Shown here in pieces: positions 7,832 through 15,565 of a DNA stretch of 50,588 nt. Positions within the stretch are counted from its first letter, which is position 1; every line of letters starts with the position of its first letter. This stretch comes from Prevotella sp. Its GTDB lineage: Bacteria; Bacteroidota; Bacteroidia; Bacteroidales; Bacteroidaceae. The notes beneath the pieces were generated by a model. It was given only the letters and a program-made list of their open reading frames with translations. It did not search any database and had not been told where the DNA came from. The DNA lies in contig JAFUSC010000001.1 of NCBI GenBank assembly GCA_017467705.1, positions 1 through 50,588 of the forward strand. Direction: 5' to 3'. A program made the position numbers and the translations under genes.

Positions 7832-9847
7832 CTACAACTGAATCTCCAGCATGGTGAAGGAGTAGGGGGGCACGTCGAGTGTCATCTTCTTCTTCATCTT
7901 GATGGTTTCCTGCTGGGGGACAACGGGCTGCTGCTCGTAGTTGTTCTCATCTTCAGCCTGTCCACTGAGGGTGGTCTTCACGGCAGTCTTCACCCCTTTG
8001 AAGCGCGAAAGGTCAAGCTCTGCTTTCTTCGTGTCGGCTGTGGCATTGCATATCTTCACAAAGAGCTGGCGTGTCTTGACGTTCAGCACGACGCTCTGCC
8101 CGTAGTGAACATCAGCCTGCGGCTGCTCCACACCGGCTGCGTCGCCCTCAAAGTGAACGCAGTCGCCATAGTAGTACTGGCCGCTTGACTGGCCGAACAT
8201 CTGCTGCACGTAGTAGCTGCAAGTCAGGTAAGGACGGTCGTTGTCGAAATAAATGAGGTCAGGATTCCAGTTCGTGGCGTTCTTACGGGCAAACAGCGGC
8301 GCATAGCTGCTCATGCAGACCACATCGCCATTGCGCTCGACGTGCAAGAGGTAGAGACCTTCGGCCAATGCGTCGATGAGCTTCTTGTCCTTGGCAGCAT
8401 ATTCGCCGAGGTAGACTTTCGTCTTGCGGTCGCGGGGATAATTATCGTACTGGCGGCTGCCCAGGAAGTAGTCACGCGGCTCATAGTAGTGCTCGTCGAT
8501 GATCGGCATGCCCAGTTCGTCAGCCAGCTTCCAGCCTGCTTCGTAGTCGGGGTTCTGTGCATGAGAGCCGGGACCGGCCGTGCCGACGACGATAATCTCC
8601 GGATGGGCCTTCGTCACTCGGTCATACATATACTTGAAGCGCTCTGCAAACTCGGGGGAAATCTTCTCTTCATTGCCGATGCCGAGATATTTCAAGCCGA
8701 AGGGAGCGGGGTGTCCCTGCTCGGCACGCATCTTGGCCCATTTCGACGTGGCAGGGTCGCCGTTAGCCCACTCAATGAGGTCAAGGGCATCCTGCACCCA
8801 CTCGTCCATTTCTTCCATGGGACAGGCATCCTGTGCCTGGGTGGGCCACATCTCCCAACCGCCGTTGGTGCCTTGGCATGACACGCCACAGGGCAAAATG
8901 GGAAGAGGCTGCATGCCCAGATCCTCGCAGAACTGGAAGTACTCATAGTATCCCAATCCCATGGACTGATGATATCCCCATGTGTTCTTCTGCTGCTTGC
9001 GCTGCTCGCGGGGGCCGATGGTGGTCTTCCAACGGTAGGTGTTCCAGAATCCGTCGCCGCCTCCATGCACCACACAACCGCCGGGGAAACGCAGGAATTT
9101 GGGATTCAGGTCAGCCAATGCCTGTGCCAGGTCAGTGCGCAGACCGTGACCCTTGAATGTGTCTTCAGGCATGAGCGAAACCATGTCCACATCCACAACG
9201 CCCGTGGTGAGCACCAACAGCTGCAGCACGGCGGTCTTGGAACTTTCCGTAGGCACGAGCTGTGCTTCGTACTTCTTCCATGTGCCTGCATCAGCCGTCA
9301 CGGTGGCTTCTGCCAACAGCTTGGGGTCTTTGCCCCAGCCCTGCGGCTCGACCAGCACTACACGTACCTGCTTGGCCTCGCCTTTGACGTTGCGCATGAA
9401 GACGGAAAAGTCGTAGCGGGCACCAGCCTTGACCGACATGCCATCGAAACCGTCGTTCTGCAAGCCGAAGCCCGTCCATCCCTTATAGTCGTAGTAATGG
9501 CCAACACGCTCAATCTCAAGCTGCATGTAGGTCGGGTTGTTCGGGTGTATGCTGTTGTCCATGCGCGGTGTCATGCGGCCCAGCGAGTGACCGGGACGCA
9601 TCATGCGCCATGCCGTGCCGGGTCCCCAGCCGTCACGCTCCGTGGGATTGTACTCGAACGAGCCGTTCTGCACCAACTCGGCATACAGTCCGCCATCGGC
9701 AGAACTGCTGATGTCCTCAAAGAAAATTCCGATTAACTCGTCGCTGATGGCTTTGCCCCCCTTCGGAGCGCTCATCGGCTTTTGGGCTGTTGCCCCCAGT
9801 GTAGCTGCCATCATCAAGGCAGCAAGTGTCATTCGTTTGTTCATCAT
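7832..9847 (-). CDS. Secreted alpha-L-arabinofuranosidase, GH51
   Basis: The 671-residue protein has a signal peptide (residues 1-21, 'MTLAALMMAATLGATAQ'), so it acts in the periplasm or outside the cell. A carbohydrate-binding-like N-terminal region (about 25-230) precedes the GH51 barrel. The general acid/base Glu is in 'LGIGNEEK' (about residue 394), and the nucleophile Glu in 'YLGEYAAK' (about residue 482). The C-terminal beta domain ends in 'VPPYSFTMLEIQL'. It removes arabinose from arabinoxylan or arabinan. Two in-frame ATGs (9847, 9844) are equivalent choices. A near-perfect promoter lies 26 bp upstream. It diverges from uxaC; together they fit plant cell-wall sugar use. Confidence 0.93.
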   Translation of the reverse strand: MMNKRMTLAALMMAATLGATAQKPMSAPKGGKAISDELIGIFFEDISSSADGGLYAELVQNGSFEYNPTERDGWGPGTAWRMMRPGHSLGRMTPRMDNSIHPNNPTYMQLEIERVGHYYDYKGWTGFGLQNDGFDGMSVKAGARYDFSVFMRNVKGEAKQVRVVLVEPQGWGKDPKLLAEATVTADAGTWKKYEAQLVPTESSKTAVLQLLVLTTGVVDVDMVSLMPEDTFKGHGLRTDLAQALADLNPKFLRFPGGCVVHGGGDGFWNTYRWKTTIGPREQRKQQKNTWGYHQSMGLGYYEYFQFCEDLGMQPLPILPCGVSCQGTNGGWEMWPTQAQDACPMEEMDEWVQDALDLIEWANGDPATSKWAKMRAEQGHPAPFGLKYLGIGNEEKISPEFAERFKYMYDRVTKAHPEIIVVGTAGPGSHAQNPDYEAGWKLADELGMPIIDEHYYEPRDYFLGSRQYDNYPRDRKTKVYLGEYAAKDKKLIDALAEGLYLLHVERNGDVVCMSSYAPLFARKNATNWNPDLIYFDNDRPYLTCSYYVQQMFGQSSGQYYYGDCVHFEGDAAGVEQPQADVHYGQSVVLNVKTRQLFVKICNATADTKKAELDLSRFKGVKTAVKTTLSGQAEDENNYEQQPVVPQQETIKMKKKMTLDVPPYSFTMLEIQL

Positions 9848-9872
9848 ACGTTAGTTAAATTTGATTTGTTTG

Positions 9873-9903
9873 CAAAGGTACGAACAACTGACCACAAAAC
9901 AAA
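9873..9903 (-). promoter_or_regulatory. Consensus promoter of the GH51 gene
   Basis: On the minus strand TTTG (9903-9900), 19 nt, TACCTTTG (9880-9873): an exact match to the Bacteroidetes housekeeping consensus. Confidence 0.8.
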
Positions 9904-10009
9904 ATATTTTCGCCGCTTTTTTGTCAAGGCGCCTGTTCGCCGCACCGCTCGCCGCACCGCTCCCCGTCATCGTTTACGTTGAATTTTCATTAAAAAGTGC
10001 GGCATTTAT

Positions 10010-10040
10010 TTCGTCGTGAGCTGGATTTTATTTAACTTTG
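10010..10040 (+). promoter_or_regulatory. Promoter of uxaC
   Basis: TTCG (10010-10013), 19 nt, TAACTTTG (10033-10040), ending 38 nt before the uxaC ATG. The -33 box matches at 3 of 4 positions. Confidence 0.55.
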
Positions 10041-10078
10041 CAGAAAATATTAATGTACTAAAACAATTAAAACAGACT

Positions 10079-11485
10079 ATGAAGCAATTTAATGACAAGA
10101 ACTTTGTTCTGGAGACCGAAGTGGCTCAGGACTTGTTTCACAACCATGCGGCCAAGATGCCCATTATTGACTATCACTGCCATCTGATTCCTGAGATGGT
10201 GGCCAACGACCACCGTTTCAAGTCAATCACCGAGCTGTGGCTGGGTGGTGACCACTACAAGTGGCGTGCCATGCGTACGAACGGCGTCGACGAAAAGTAC
10301 TGCACGGGCAAGGATACATCAGACTGGGAGAAGTTTGAGAAGTGGGCTGAGACCGTGCCCTACACGCTGCGCAACCCGCTCTACCACTGGACGCATCTGG
10401 AACTGAAGACTGCCTTCGGCATAGAAAAACTGCTCAGTCCCAAGACGGCACGTGAGATTTTTGACGAGTGTAACGAGAAGCTGAAGCAGCCGGAGTTCTC
10501 TGCCCGCGGACTCATGAAGCACTACAACGTGGAGTGTGTCTGCACCACTGACGACCCCGTGGATGACCTGCACAACCATATTGAGTATGCCCGCAACAAG
10601 GCAGAGGATGACCCCATGATGATTCCTGCATGGCGCCCCGACAAGGCCATGAACATTGAGAAGCCTGAGTTTGCCAAATATGTGGAGCAACTGTCGCATG
10701 TCAGCGGTGTCAACATCGTGAAGTTCGCTGACATGGTTGATGCCTTGAAGAAGCGTCATGACTTCTTCGCAGCCAACGGCTGTAAGCTCAGTGACCACGG
10801 CATTGAGGAATTCTATGACGAAGAGTACACCGACTCGCAGATTGAAACCATCTTCGAGAAGGCCATGCGTGGTCAGCAGCTGTCGAATCTGGAAACACGT
10901 CAGTACAAAAACTGCTTCCTCACCGTCATGGCTGAGATGGATGCCGATGCAGACTGGACACAGCAGTTCCACTATGGTGCCATTCGTGACAACAATACCA
11001 AGATGTATAACCAGCTGGGGGCTGACACGGGCTTCGACAGCATTGGTGAGTTCAATACAGCCAAGGCAATGTCAAAGTTCCTGAACAAGCTGAACATGGA
11101 GGACAAGCTTACACGTACTATATTATATACGCTCAATCCGTGCGCCAACGAAGTCATTGCCACCATGCTTGGCAACTTCCAAGGTGGAGAACCCGGCAAG
11201 ATTCAGTTCGGTAGTGGCTGGTGGTTCAACGACCAGATGGACGGCATGATCCGGCAGATGAACGCCCTCTCAGTGCTCGGCCTGCTTTCACGCTACGTGG
11301 GCATGCTCACTGACTCGCGCTCGTTCCTCAGCTATCCGCGTCATGAGTACTTCCGCCGTATTCTCTGCAACCTGCTGGGCAACGATGTAGAGAAGGGACT
11401 GCTGCCTGACGACCGTGAACTGCTGGGCAAGATGGTGGAAGACATCTCCTACAACAACGCCCGCCGTTATTTCAAGTTTTACTAA
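10079..11485 (+). CDS. uxaC: Glucuronate (uronate) isomerase
   Basis: The 468-residue protein is full length for the family. The N-terminus 'PIIDYHCHLIPEMVAND' carries the metal-binding His33-x-His35. 'VECVCTTDDPVDDLHNH', 'IRDNNTKMYNQLGADTGFDS', 'GSGWWFNDQMDGM' and the C-terminal 'NNARRYFKFY' are typical of UxaC. It interconverts glucuronate/fructuronate and galacturonate/tagaturonate in the cytosol. The ATG at 10079 is preferred over a longer frame from 10016 that would run through the promoter. It works directly before UxaB at the window's left edge, although the two genes are not adjacent. Confidence 0.96.
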   Translation: MKQFNDKNFVLETEVAQDLFHNHAAKMPIIDYHCHLIPEMVANDHRFKSITELWLGGDHYKWRAMRTNGVDEKYCTGKDTSDWEKFEKWAETVPYTLRNPLYHWTHLELKTAFGIEKLLSPKTAREIFDECNEKLKQPEFSARGLMKHYNVECVCTTDDPVDDLHNHIEYARNKAEDDPMMIPAWRPDKAMNIEKPEFAKYVEQLSHVSGVNIVKFADMVDALKKRHDFFAANGCKLSDHGIEEFYDEEYTDSQIETIFEKAMRGQQLSNLETRQYKNCFLTVMAEMDADADWTQQFHYGAIRDNNTKMYNQLGADTGFDSIGEFNTAKAMSKFLNKLNMEDKLTRTILYTLNPCANEVIATMLGNFQGGEPGKIQFGSGWWFNDQMDGMIRQMNALSVLGLLSRYVGMLTDSRSFLSYPRHEYFRRILCNLLGNDVEKGLLPDDRELLGKMVEDISYNNARRYFKFY

Positions 11486-11544
11486 AGTTTCGCAAGGACA
11501 CCTGAAAACCCAGCGAAACTGAAGCCCGACGAAAGGCCAAATCA

Positions 11545-11600
11545 AAGCAAAAAGGTAAAAAATGAGGTTTCTCCTTACTTTTTTTACCTTTTTGCTTTTT
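11545..11600 (+). terminator. Terminator-like hairpin after uxaC
   Basis: The 18-nt arms 11545-11562 and 11580-11597 are exact reverse complements (A-rich/T-rich, containing AAGCAAAAAGG). The hairpin ends in T-runs. The sequence is also a plausible bidirectional terminator. It overlaps the upstream part of the next gene's promoter. Confidence 0.65.
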
Positions 11601-11626
11601 TACGTATAATATTTTTATTAATTTTG
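11596..11626 (+). promoter_or_regulatory. Promoter of the polysaccharide export lipoprotein gene
   Basis: TTTT (11596-11599), 19 nt, TAATTTTG (11619-11626), 32 nt before the ATG. Confidence 0.5.
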
Positions 11627-11658
11627 CAGGCAGTTTAAACAAATTAGTAGAATTAGTC

Positions 11659-12462
11659 ATGAGAATGAAACAGATTTTCTTGCCTTTGGCCCTTGTGGCA
11701 GCGGCAATGGTGCTCGGCAGTTGCGGAGAAACCAAGAATATTCCTTATTTTAAGAATAGTGACAGCATCAATTTCGAACAGTCGCGTTATCAGTATGATG
11801 CACGCATCATGCCCAAAGACCAGTTGACTATCACTGTCAGCACGACTGACCCCGAGGCTGCTGCACCGTTTAACATGACGGTCAACACATCAACGACGGT
11901 GAACAGCCGTTCAACCTACTCTCAGCCGCTGCTTCAGGCATACCTCGTTGACAATCAGGGATACATCAGTTTCCCTATTATTGGCAATCTCAAAGTGGGC
12001 GGACTGACCAAGTCGGAGGCAGAGCGTTTGATTCAGGAGAAGATACGCCCCTACATGGCTGAGGCAGAGAATCCTATCGTGACGGTCCGCATGTTCAGTT
12101 ACAGCATCTCTGTCATCGGCGAAGTAGCCCGTCCGGGTACGTTCCAAGTGTCACGTGAGAAGATTACCATTCTGGAGGCGCTTGCACAGGCTGGCGACCT
12201 GACCATCTACGGTGTGCGTGATAAAGTGAAGCTGATTCGTGAGGATGCTACGGGCAAAAAGGAGTTCCACACGTTGAACCTGAACGATGCCAACATCATC
12301 AGCTCACCCTACTATTACTTGCAGCAGAATGATGTGGTCTACGTAGAGCCGAACAAGGTGAAGGCCCAGAACTCCAGCGTCGGTAGCATGACCACACTGT
12401 GGTTCTCTGCAACCAGTATTCTTATCTCACTCACCTCGCTGTTATATAACATCTTGAAGTAA
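11659..12462 (+). CDS. Polysaccharide export outer-membrane lipoprotein, Wza/BexD-like
   Basis: The 267-residue protein has a lipoprotein signal with lipobox 'VLGSC' (Cys22), so it should be membrane-anchored. A Poly_export domain ('DQLTITVSTTDPEAAAPFN', 'YLVDNQGYISFPIIGNLKVGGLT') spans about residues 45-150. An SLBB-like domain ('VSVIGEVARPG'-type sequence, 'ITILEALAQAGDL') follows. A C-terminal hydrophobic segment (about 245-265) is consistent with an outer-membrane helix. The family forms the export channel for capsule or exopolysaccharide. No partner kinase/co-polymerase or glycosyltransferases are adjacent, so this is an isolated copy or a fragment of a dispersed locus. The ATG at 11665 is an alternative start. 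Confidence 0.88.
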   Translation: MRMKQIFLPLALVAAAMVLGSCGETKNIPYFKNSDSINFEQSRYQYDARIMPKDQLTITVSTTDPEAAAPFNMTVNTSTTVNSRSTYSQPLLQAYLVDNQGYISFPIIGNLKVGGLTKSEAERLIQEKIRPYMAEAENPIVTVRMFSYSISVIGEVARPGTFQVSREKITILEALAQAGDLTIYGVRDKVKLIREDATGKKEFHTLNLNDANIISSPYYYLQQNDVVYVEPNKVKAQNSSVGSMTTLWFSATSILISLTSLLYNILK

Positions 12463-12474
12463 ATTATTATTTTT

Positions 12475-12653
12475 GGGGAGTTAAAGGAGTTAGGGGAGTT
12501 AAAGGAGTTCTTTGCAAACAAAGCGGCAAAGCCGAGCGAAAGACGAATGTACCGTAGGACTTGGACAAAGGAAAGTGCGAAGTCTATGAACTATTGTCTT
12601 TAACTCCTTTAACTCCCTTAACTCCCTTAACTCCTTTAACTCCTTTAACTCCT
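12475..12653. repeat. Inverted pair of GGAGTTAAAGGAGTT word repeats
   Basis: A left block (12475-12510) of GGAGTTAAAGGAGTT words is matched by a right block (12601-12653) of the complementary AACTCCTTTAACTCC words. About 90 bp of unrelated sequence lies between. It fills the gap between the export lipoprotein gene and glmS. The same words occur at 42190-42330. Confidence 0.85.
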
Positions 12654-12669
12654 TATATATTAAAACAAC

Positions 12670-14517
12670 ATGTGCGGAATTGTAGGATATATAGGTCACA
12701 AGCAGGCTTTCCCCTTCCTCATTAAGGGTTTGCGACGGCTGGAGTACCGTGGCTACGACTCGGCTGGTGTGGCATTGATCAATGAAGAAGGTGCCCTGAA
12801 TGTCTATAAGACGAAGGGTAAGGTGGATAATCTTGTCAGTTACTGCGAGGAAAAAGACACGTCTGGATGCGTCGGCATTGCGCACACCCGTTGGGCTACG
12901 CATGGCGAACCCTCATCGGTCAACGCCCATCCGCATTACTCGGAGTCACGCAACCTTGCCATCATCCACAACGGCATCATAGAGAACTACGCTGACCTGA
13001 AAGAAAGACTCATGGCCAAGGGCGTGCACTTCCAGAGCGACACCGACACCGAGGTGCTGGTGCAGCTGGTGGAGTACATCATGGAGCGCAAGCACCTTGA
13101 CCTGCTGACAGCCGTTCAGGTGGCCCTTTATCAGGTTATCGGCGCCTACGCCATTGCCATCGTCGACCGTCGGCAGCCCGACCAGCTCATTGCTGCCCGC
13201 AAGCAGAGTCCGCTGGTGGTAGGCATCGGCGACGGGGAATTCTTCCTTGGCAGTGATGCCAGCCCCATCGTGGAGTACACGGACAAGGTGGTCTATCTGG
13301 AGGACGGCAACATTGCCGTGCTGCAGCAGGGAGCCGATCTGAAGGTGGTCGACATCCTTGACCGCAAGCTGAATCCTGAAGTGCAGACCGTTGACATCAA
13401 CCTTGGCCAGCTGGAGAAGGGCGGCTATCCGCACTTCATGCTGAAAGAAATCTTCGAGCAGCCTGAGTGCCTGACCAACTGCATGCGTGGACGTGTCAAC
13501 ATTGACGCTGACAATGTGGTCCTCTCGTCGGTCATTGACTATAAGCAGCAGCTGGTCACCGCCCAGCGCTTCATCATCGTGGCCTGTGGCACGTCGTGGC
13601 ACGCCGGACTCATCGGCAAGCAGGTCATTGAGCACTACTGCCGCATACCCGTTGAGGTGGAGTATGCCTCCGAGTTCCGCTACCGTAATCCTGTCATCAA
13701 CGAGCACGACGTTGTCATTGCCATCTCGCAGAGTGGTGAGACGGCCGACACGCTGGCCGCCGTCCGTCTGGCCCGCAGTCACGGCGCCTTCGTCTACGGC
13801 ATCTGTAATGCCATCGGTTCCAGCATCCCGCGTTCCACTGACACCGGCTGCTACATCCACGTAGGCCCCGAGATCGGCGTTGCCTCCACCAAGGCCTTTA
13901 CCGGTCAGGTGACCGTGCTCACCATGCTGGCCCTTGCCCTTGCCAAGGAGCGGGGCACCATTCAGCATGACGAGTACCTCAGCATGGTACGCGAACTGCA
14001 CGAGGTGCCCGACATGATCCGCCGCGTGCTGAAGCTCAACAACCGCATAGCCGACCTCAGCCGGACCTTCACCTACGCGCGCAACTTCCTCTACTTAGGC
14101 CGTGGCTACAGCTACCCCGTGGCCTTGGAGGGTGCGCTGAAACTCAAGGAAATCTCTTACATCCACGCCGAGGGCTATCCCGCTGCCGAGATGAAGCACG
14201 GCCCCATTGCGCTGATTGACTCTGACATGCCCGTCGTCGTCGTCGCCACCCGTAATGCTATGTACGAGAAAGTGCTGTCGAACATTCAGGAGGTGAAGGC
14301 CCGCAAGGGTAAGGTCATTGCCATTGTGAGCGAAGGCGACGACACCATCAGCCGCATTGCCGACGAGGTGATAGAGCTGCCCGTCACGCGCCACGAGTGT
14401 CTGGAGCCACTGTTGGCCACCATTCCCCTGCAGCTGCTGGCCTACCATGTCGCCGTCTGCAAGGGTCTCGACGTGGACCAGCCGCGCAACCTCGCCAAGT
14501 CCGTCACCGTGGAATGA
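12670..14517 (+). CDS. glmS: Glutamine-fructose-6-phosphate aminotransferase (isomerising)
   Basis: The 615-residue protein is the expected length. The class II glutaminase domain begins 'MCGIVGYIG', with catalytic Cys2, and 'GIAHTRWATHGEPS' follows. Two SIS domains make up the sugar-phosphate isomerase half: 'VACGTSWHAGLIGKQ' and 'ISQSGETADTLAA', then 'LGRGYSYPVALEGALKLKE' and 'EMKHGPIALID'. It ends in the conserved 'PRNLAKSVTVE'. It makes glucosamine-6-phosphate for peptidoglycan and LPS. No glmS ribozyme core is apparent upstream; the gap holds only word repeats. Confidence 0.98.
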   Translation: MCGIVGYIGHKQAFPFLIKGLRRLEYRGYDSAGVALINEEGALNVYKTKGKVDNLVSYCEEKDTSGCVGIAHTRWATHGEPSSVNAHPHYSESRNLAIIHNGIIENYADLKERLMAKGVHFQSDTDTEVLVQLVEYIMERKHLDLLTAVQVALYQVIGAYAIAIVDRRQPDQLIAARKQSPLVVGIGDGEFFLGSDASPIVEYTDKVVYLEDGNIAVLQQGADLKVVDILDRKLNPEVQTVDINLGQLEKGGYPHFMLKEIFEQPECLTNCMRGRVNIDADNVVLSSVIDYKQQLVTAQRFIIVACGTSWHAGLIGKQVIEHYCRIPVEVEYASEFRYRNPVINEHDVVIAISQSGETADTLAAVRLARSHGAFVYGICNAIGSSIPRSTDTGCYIHVGPEIGVASTKAFTGQVTVLTMLALALAKERGTIQHDEYLSMVRELHEVPDMIRRVLKLNNRIADLSRTFTYARNFLYLGRGYSYPVALEGALKLKEISYIHAEGYPAAEMKHGPIALIDSDMPVVVVATRNAMYEKVLSNIQEVKARKGKVIAIVSEGDDTISRIADEVIELPVTRHECLEPLLATIPLQLLAYHVAVCKGLDVDQPRNLAKSVTVE

Positions 14518-14620
14518 CGCTTCGCCGAAGACGCTGTTATTATACCTATTATATATTTACGCGCGCGAAGCTGAACTTCCTTTCCTTTTAAGAAATACCA
14601 ATTACCGTTTTTTATTCATG

Positions 14621-14666
14621 GGGGTGGGTAGCATTGCAGATGCAACTCACCCCTGTGCTGTTTTTT
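14621..14666 (+). terminator. Probable intrinsic terminator after glmS
   Basis: GGGGTGGGT (14621-14629) pairs with ACTCACCCC (14645-14653) with one G-U. An inner GCAT/ATGC stem extends it, and six Ts lie at 14661-14666. The T-run starts 7 nt after the stem, longer than ideal. Confidence 0.5.
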
Positions 14667-14680
14667 ATAAATGATTCAAG

Positions 14681-14845
14681 TTTCTGAAGTTAAGAAGTTA
14701 AGTAGTTATCGCGGCCTTAGGCCGCTGTGAAGTTAAGCCAATAGTTCAATATGCAGATGCAGATATACAGTCAGATGAAAACAATGAAGTTCAGTGCCCA
14801 AACATTTGGCTTAACTTCTCTAACTTCTCTAACTTCTCTAACTTC
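14681..14845. repeat. Inverted pair of GAAGTTAAG / CTTAACTTC word repeats
   Basis: The left block (about 14685-14737) has GAAGTTAAG words around a perfect GCGGCC-TTA-GGCCGC hairpin. The right block (14808-14845) has the complementary CTTAACTTCTCTAACTTC words. Confidence 0.75.
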
Positions 14846-15177
14846 AAAACTTGCGAAAGTTGAGTAAATGATAAATGAGAACTGTTGATGTTGCAAGTTT
14901 GTTCCGCCACTCTTTGACGGTAATATGTCACTTATTGCAAAGTAATAAGTCACTTATTACCGAGTAATATGTTACTTATTACCGAGCAATAAGTAACTTA
15001 TTACTTTTCAAAACTATCGTTTCCCACTTATTAAATGGGCAAGAATGACTTACAAAACAAATGGTTTTTTCTGTGATTTCTGTGATTTCTGTGTGACAAA
15101 CACCTATGCCTCTGTGTGACATGGCTCTTTCTGCGTGCCCCCGTGAAAGCGTTTGCGGAAAAATATTTACTGATATG

Positions 15178-15209
15178 TTTGGCCATTTCGCAAAATAGTT
15201 GTACTTTTG
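15178..15209 (+). promoter_or_regulatory. Consensus promoter with a ~350-nt leader before the secreted-protein gene
   Basis: TTTG (15178-15181), 20 nt, TACTTTTG (15202-15209). Transcription would start near 15215, leaving about 350 nt of leader before the ATG at 15566. Confidence 0.65.
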
Positions 15210-15214
15210 CATCG

Positions 15215-15565
15215 GAGTTTGTGGCCCGCCCTCCCTCGGGAGCCGACGCGGGCGCAAGAGCCGGAGGGCTTAACGCTCCTGATTTAATGGAAAAATGAAG
15301 CGTTGTGCTTTTATCTTGCAGTTAGAAACCTGAGAAATTTCAAACGAAAACAAGATGGAGTAACAATGGTTCACGTTGTATGGCGTGGCCTGTTATATCT
15401 GTATCTTTTTTCGTGGGTTTTCTCAGGACCTCTAACTGGAGATGTGGAGCATATCAGTTCCACGCTTCTGACGTGTTATAGGGTTTTTGAGGGACGGGGA
15501 ATCCACTATTGATTATTAACGGATTTTCGTAACATTCATTTATTCATTTTAAAACCAAAACAATT
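15215..15565 (+). promoter_or_regulatory. Long, partly G+C-rich structured 5' leader
   Basis: The leader has alternative, mutually exclusive stems. GCCCGC 15224-15229 can pair with GCGGGC 15248-15253, enclosing CTCC/GGAG, or GCCCTCC 15228-15234 can pair with GGAGGGC 15263-15269. A 12-codon reading frame (ATG 15295 to TGA 15331) follows. Near 15441-15465 a GTGGA/TCCAC hairpin is visible. It matches no riboswitch class I recognise. Confidence 0.4.

Larger units (their letters stand above)
14518..15565. other. 1.05-kb gene-poor gap rich in repeats and hairpins
   Basis: No convincing protein gene is visible. From left to right it holds a terminator-like hairpin (14621-14666), an inverted AAGTTAAG/CTTAACTTC repeat pair (14681-14845) with an inner GCGGCC-TTA-GGCCGC hairpin (14711-14725), and A+T-rich overlapping dyads of the type ATAAGTNACTTATTAC (about 14920-15005). 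CTGTGATTT direct repeats follow (about 15070-15118), then a strong promoter (15178-15209) and a structured leader reaching the next gene. Confidence 0.7.

Noticed and set aside
12463-12669. glmS ribozyme upstream of glmS
   Set aside because: The gap is occupied by GGAGTT word repeats, with no conserved ribozyme core or pseudoknot segments visible.
12946-14001. 351-codon open frame on the minus strand opposite glmS
   Set aside because: Translation is His/Val/Gly-rich with no recognisable domain. It is the mirror of biased codon use in glmS, which is itself certain.
14979-15257. 92-codon minus-strand frame in the 1-kb gap
   Set aside because: It is built from repeat words ('TEITEITEK' from CTGTGATTT repeats) and runs across a good plus-strand promoter and hairpins.
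15303-15512. Short frame in the leader of the secreted-protein gene (ATG at 15366, 49 aa)
   Set aside because: Hydrophobic start but no family, poor composition and no similar frame nearby. A structured leader explains the stretch better, although a leader peptide is not excluded.
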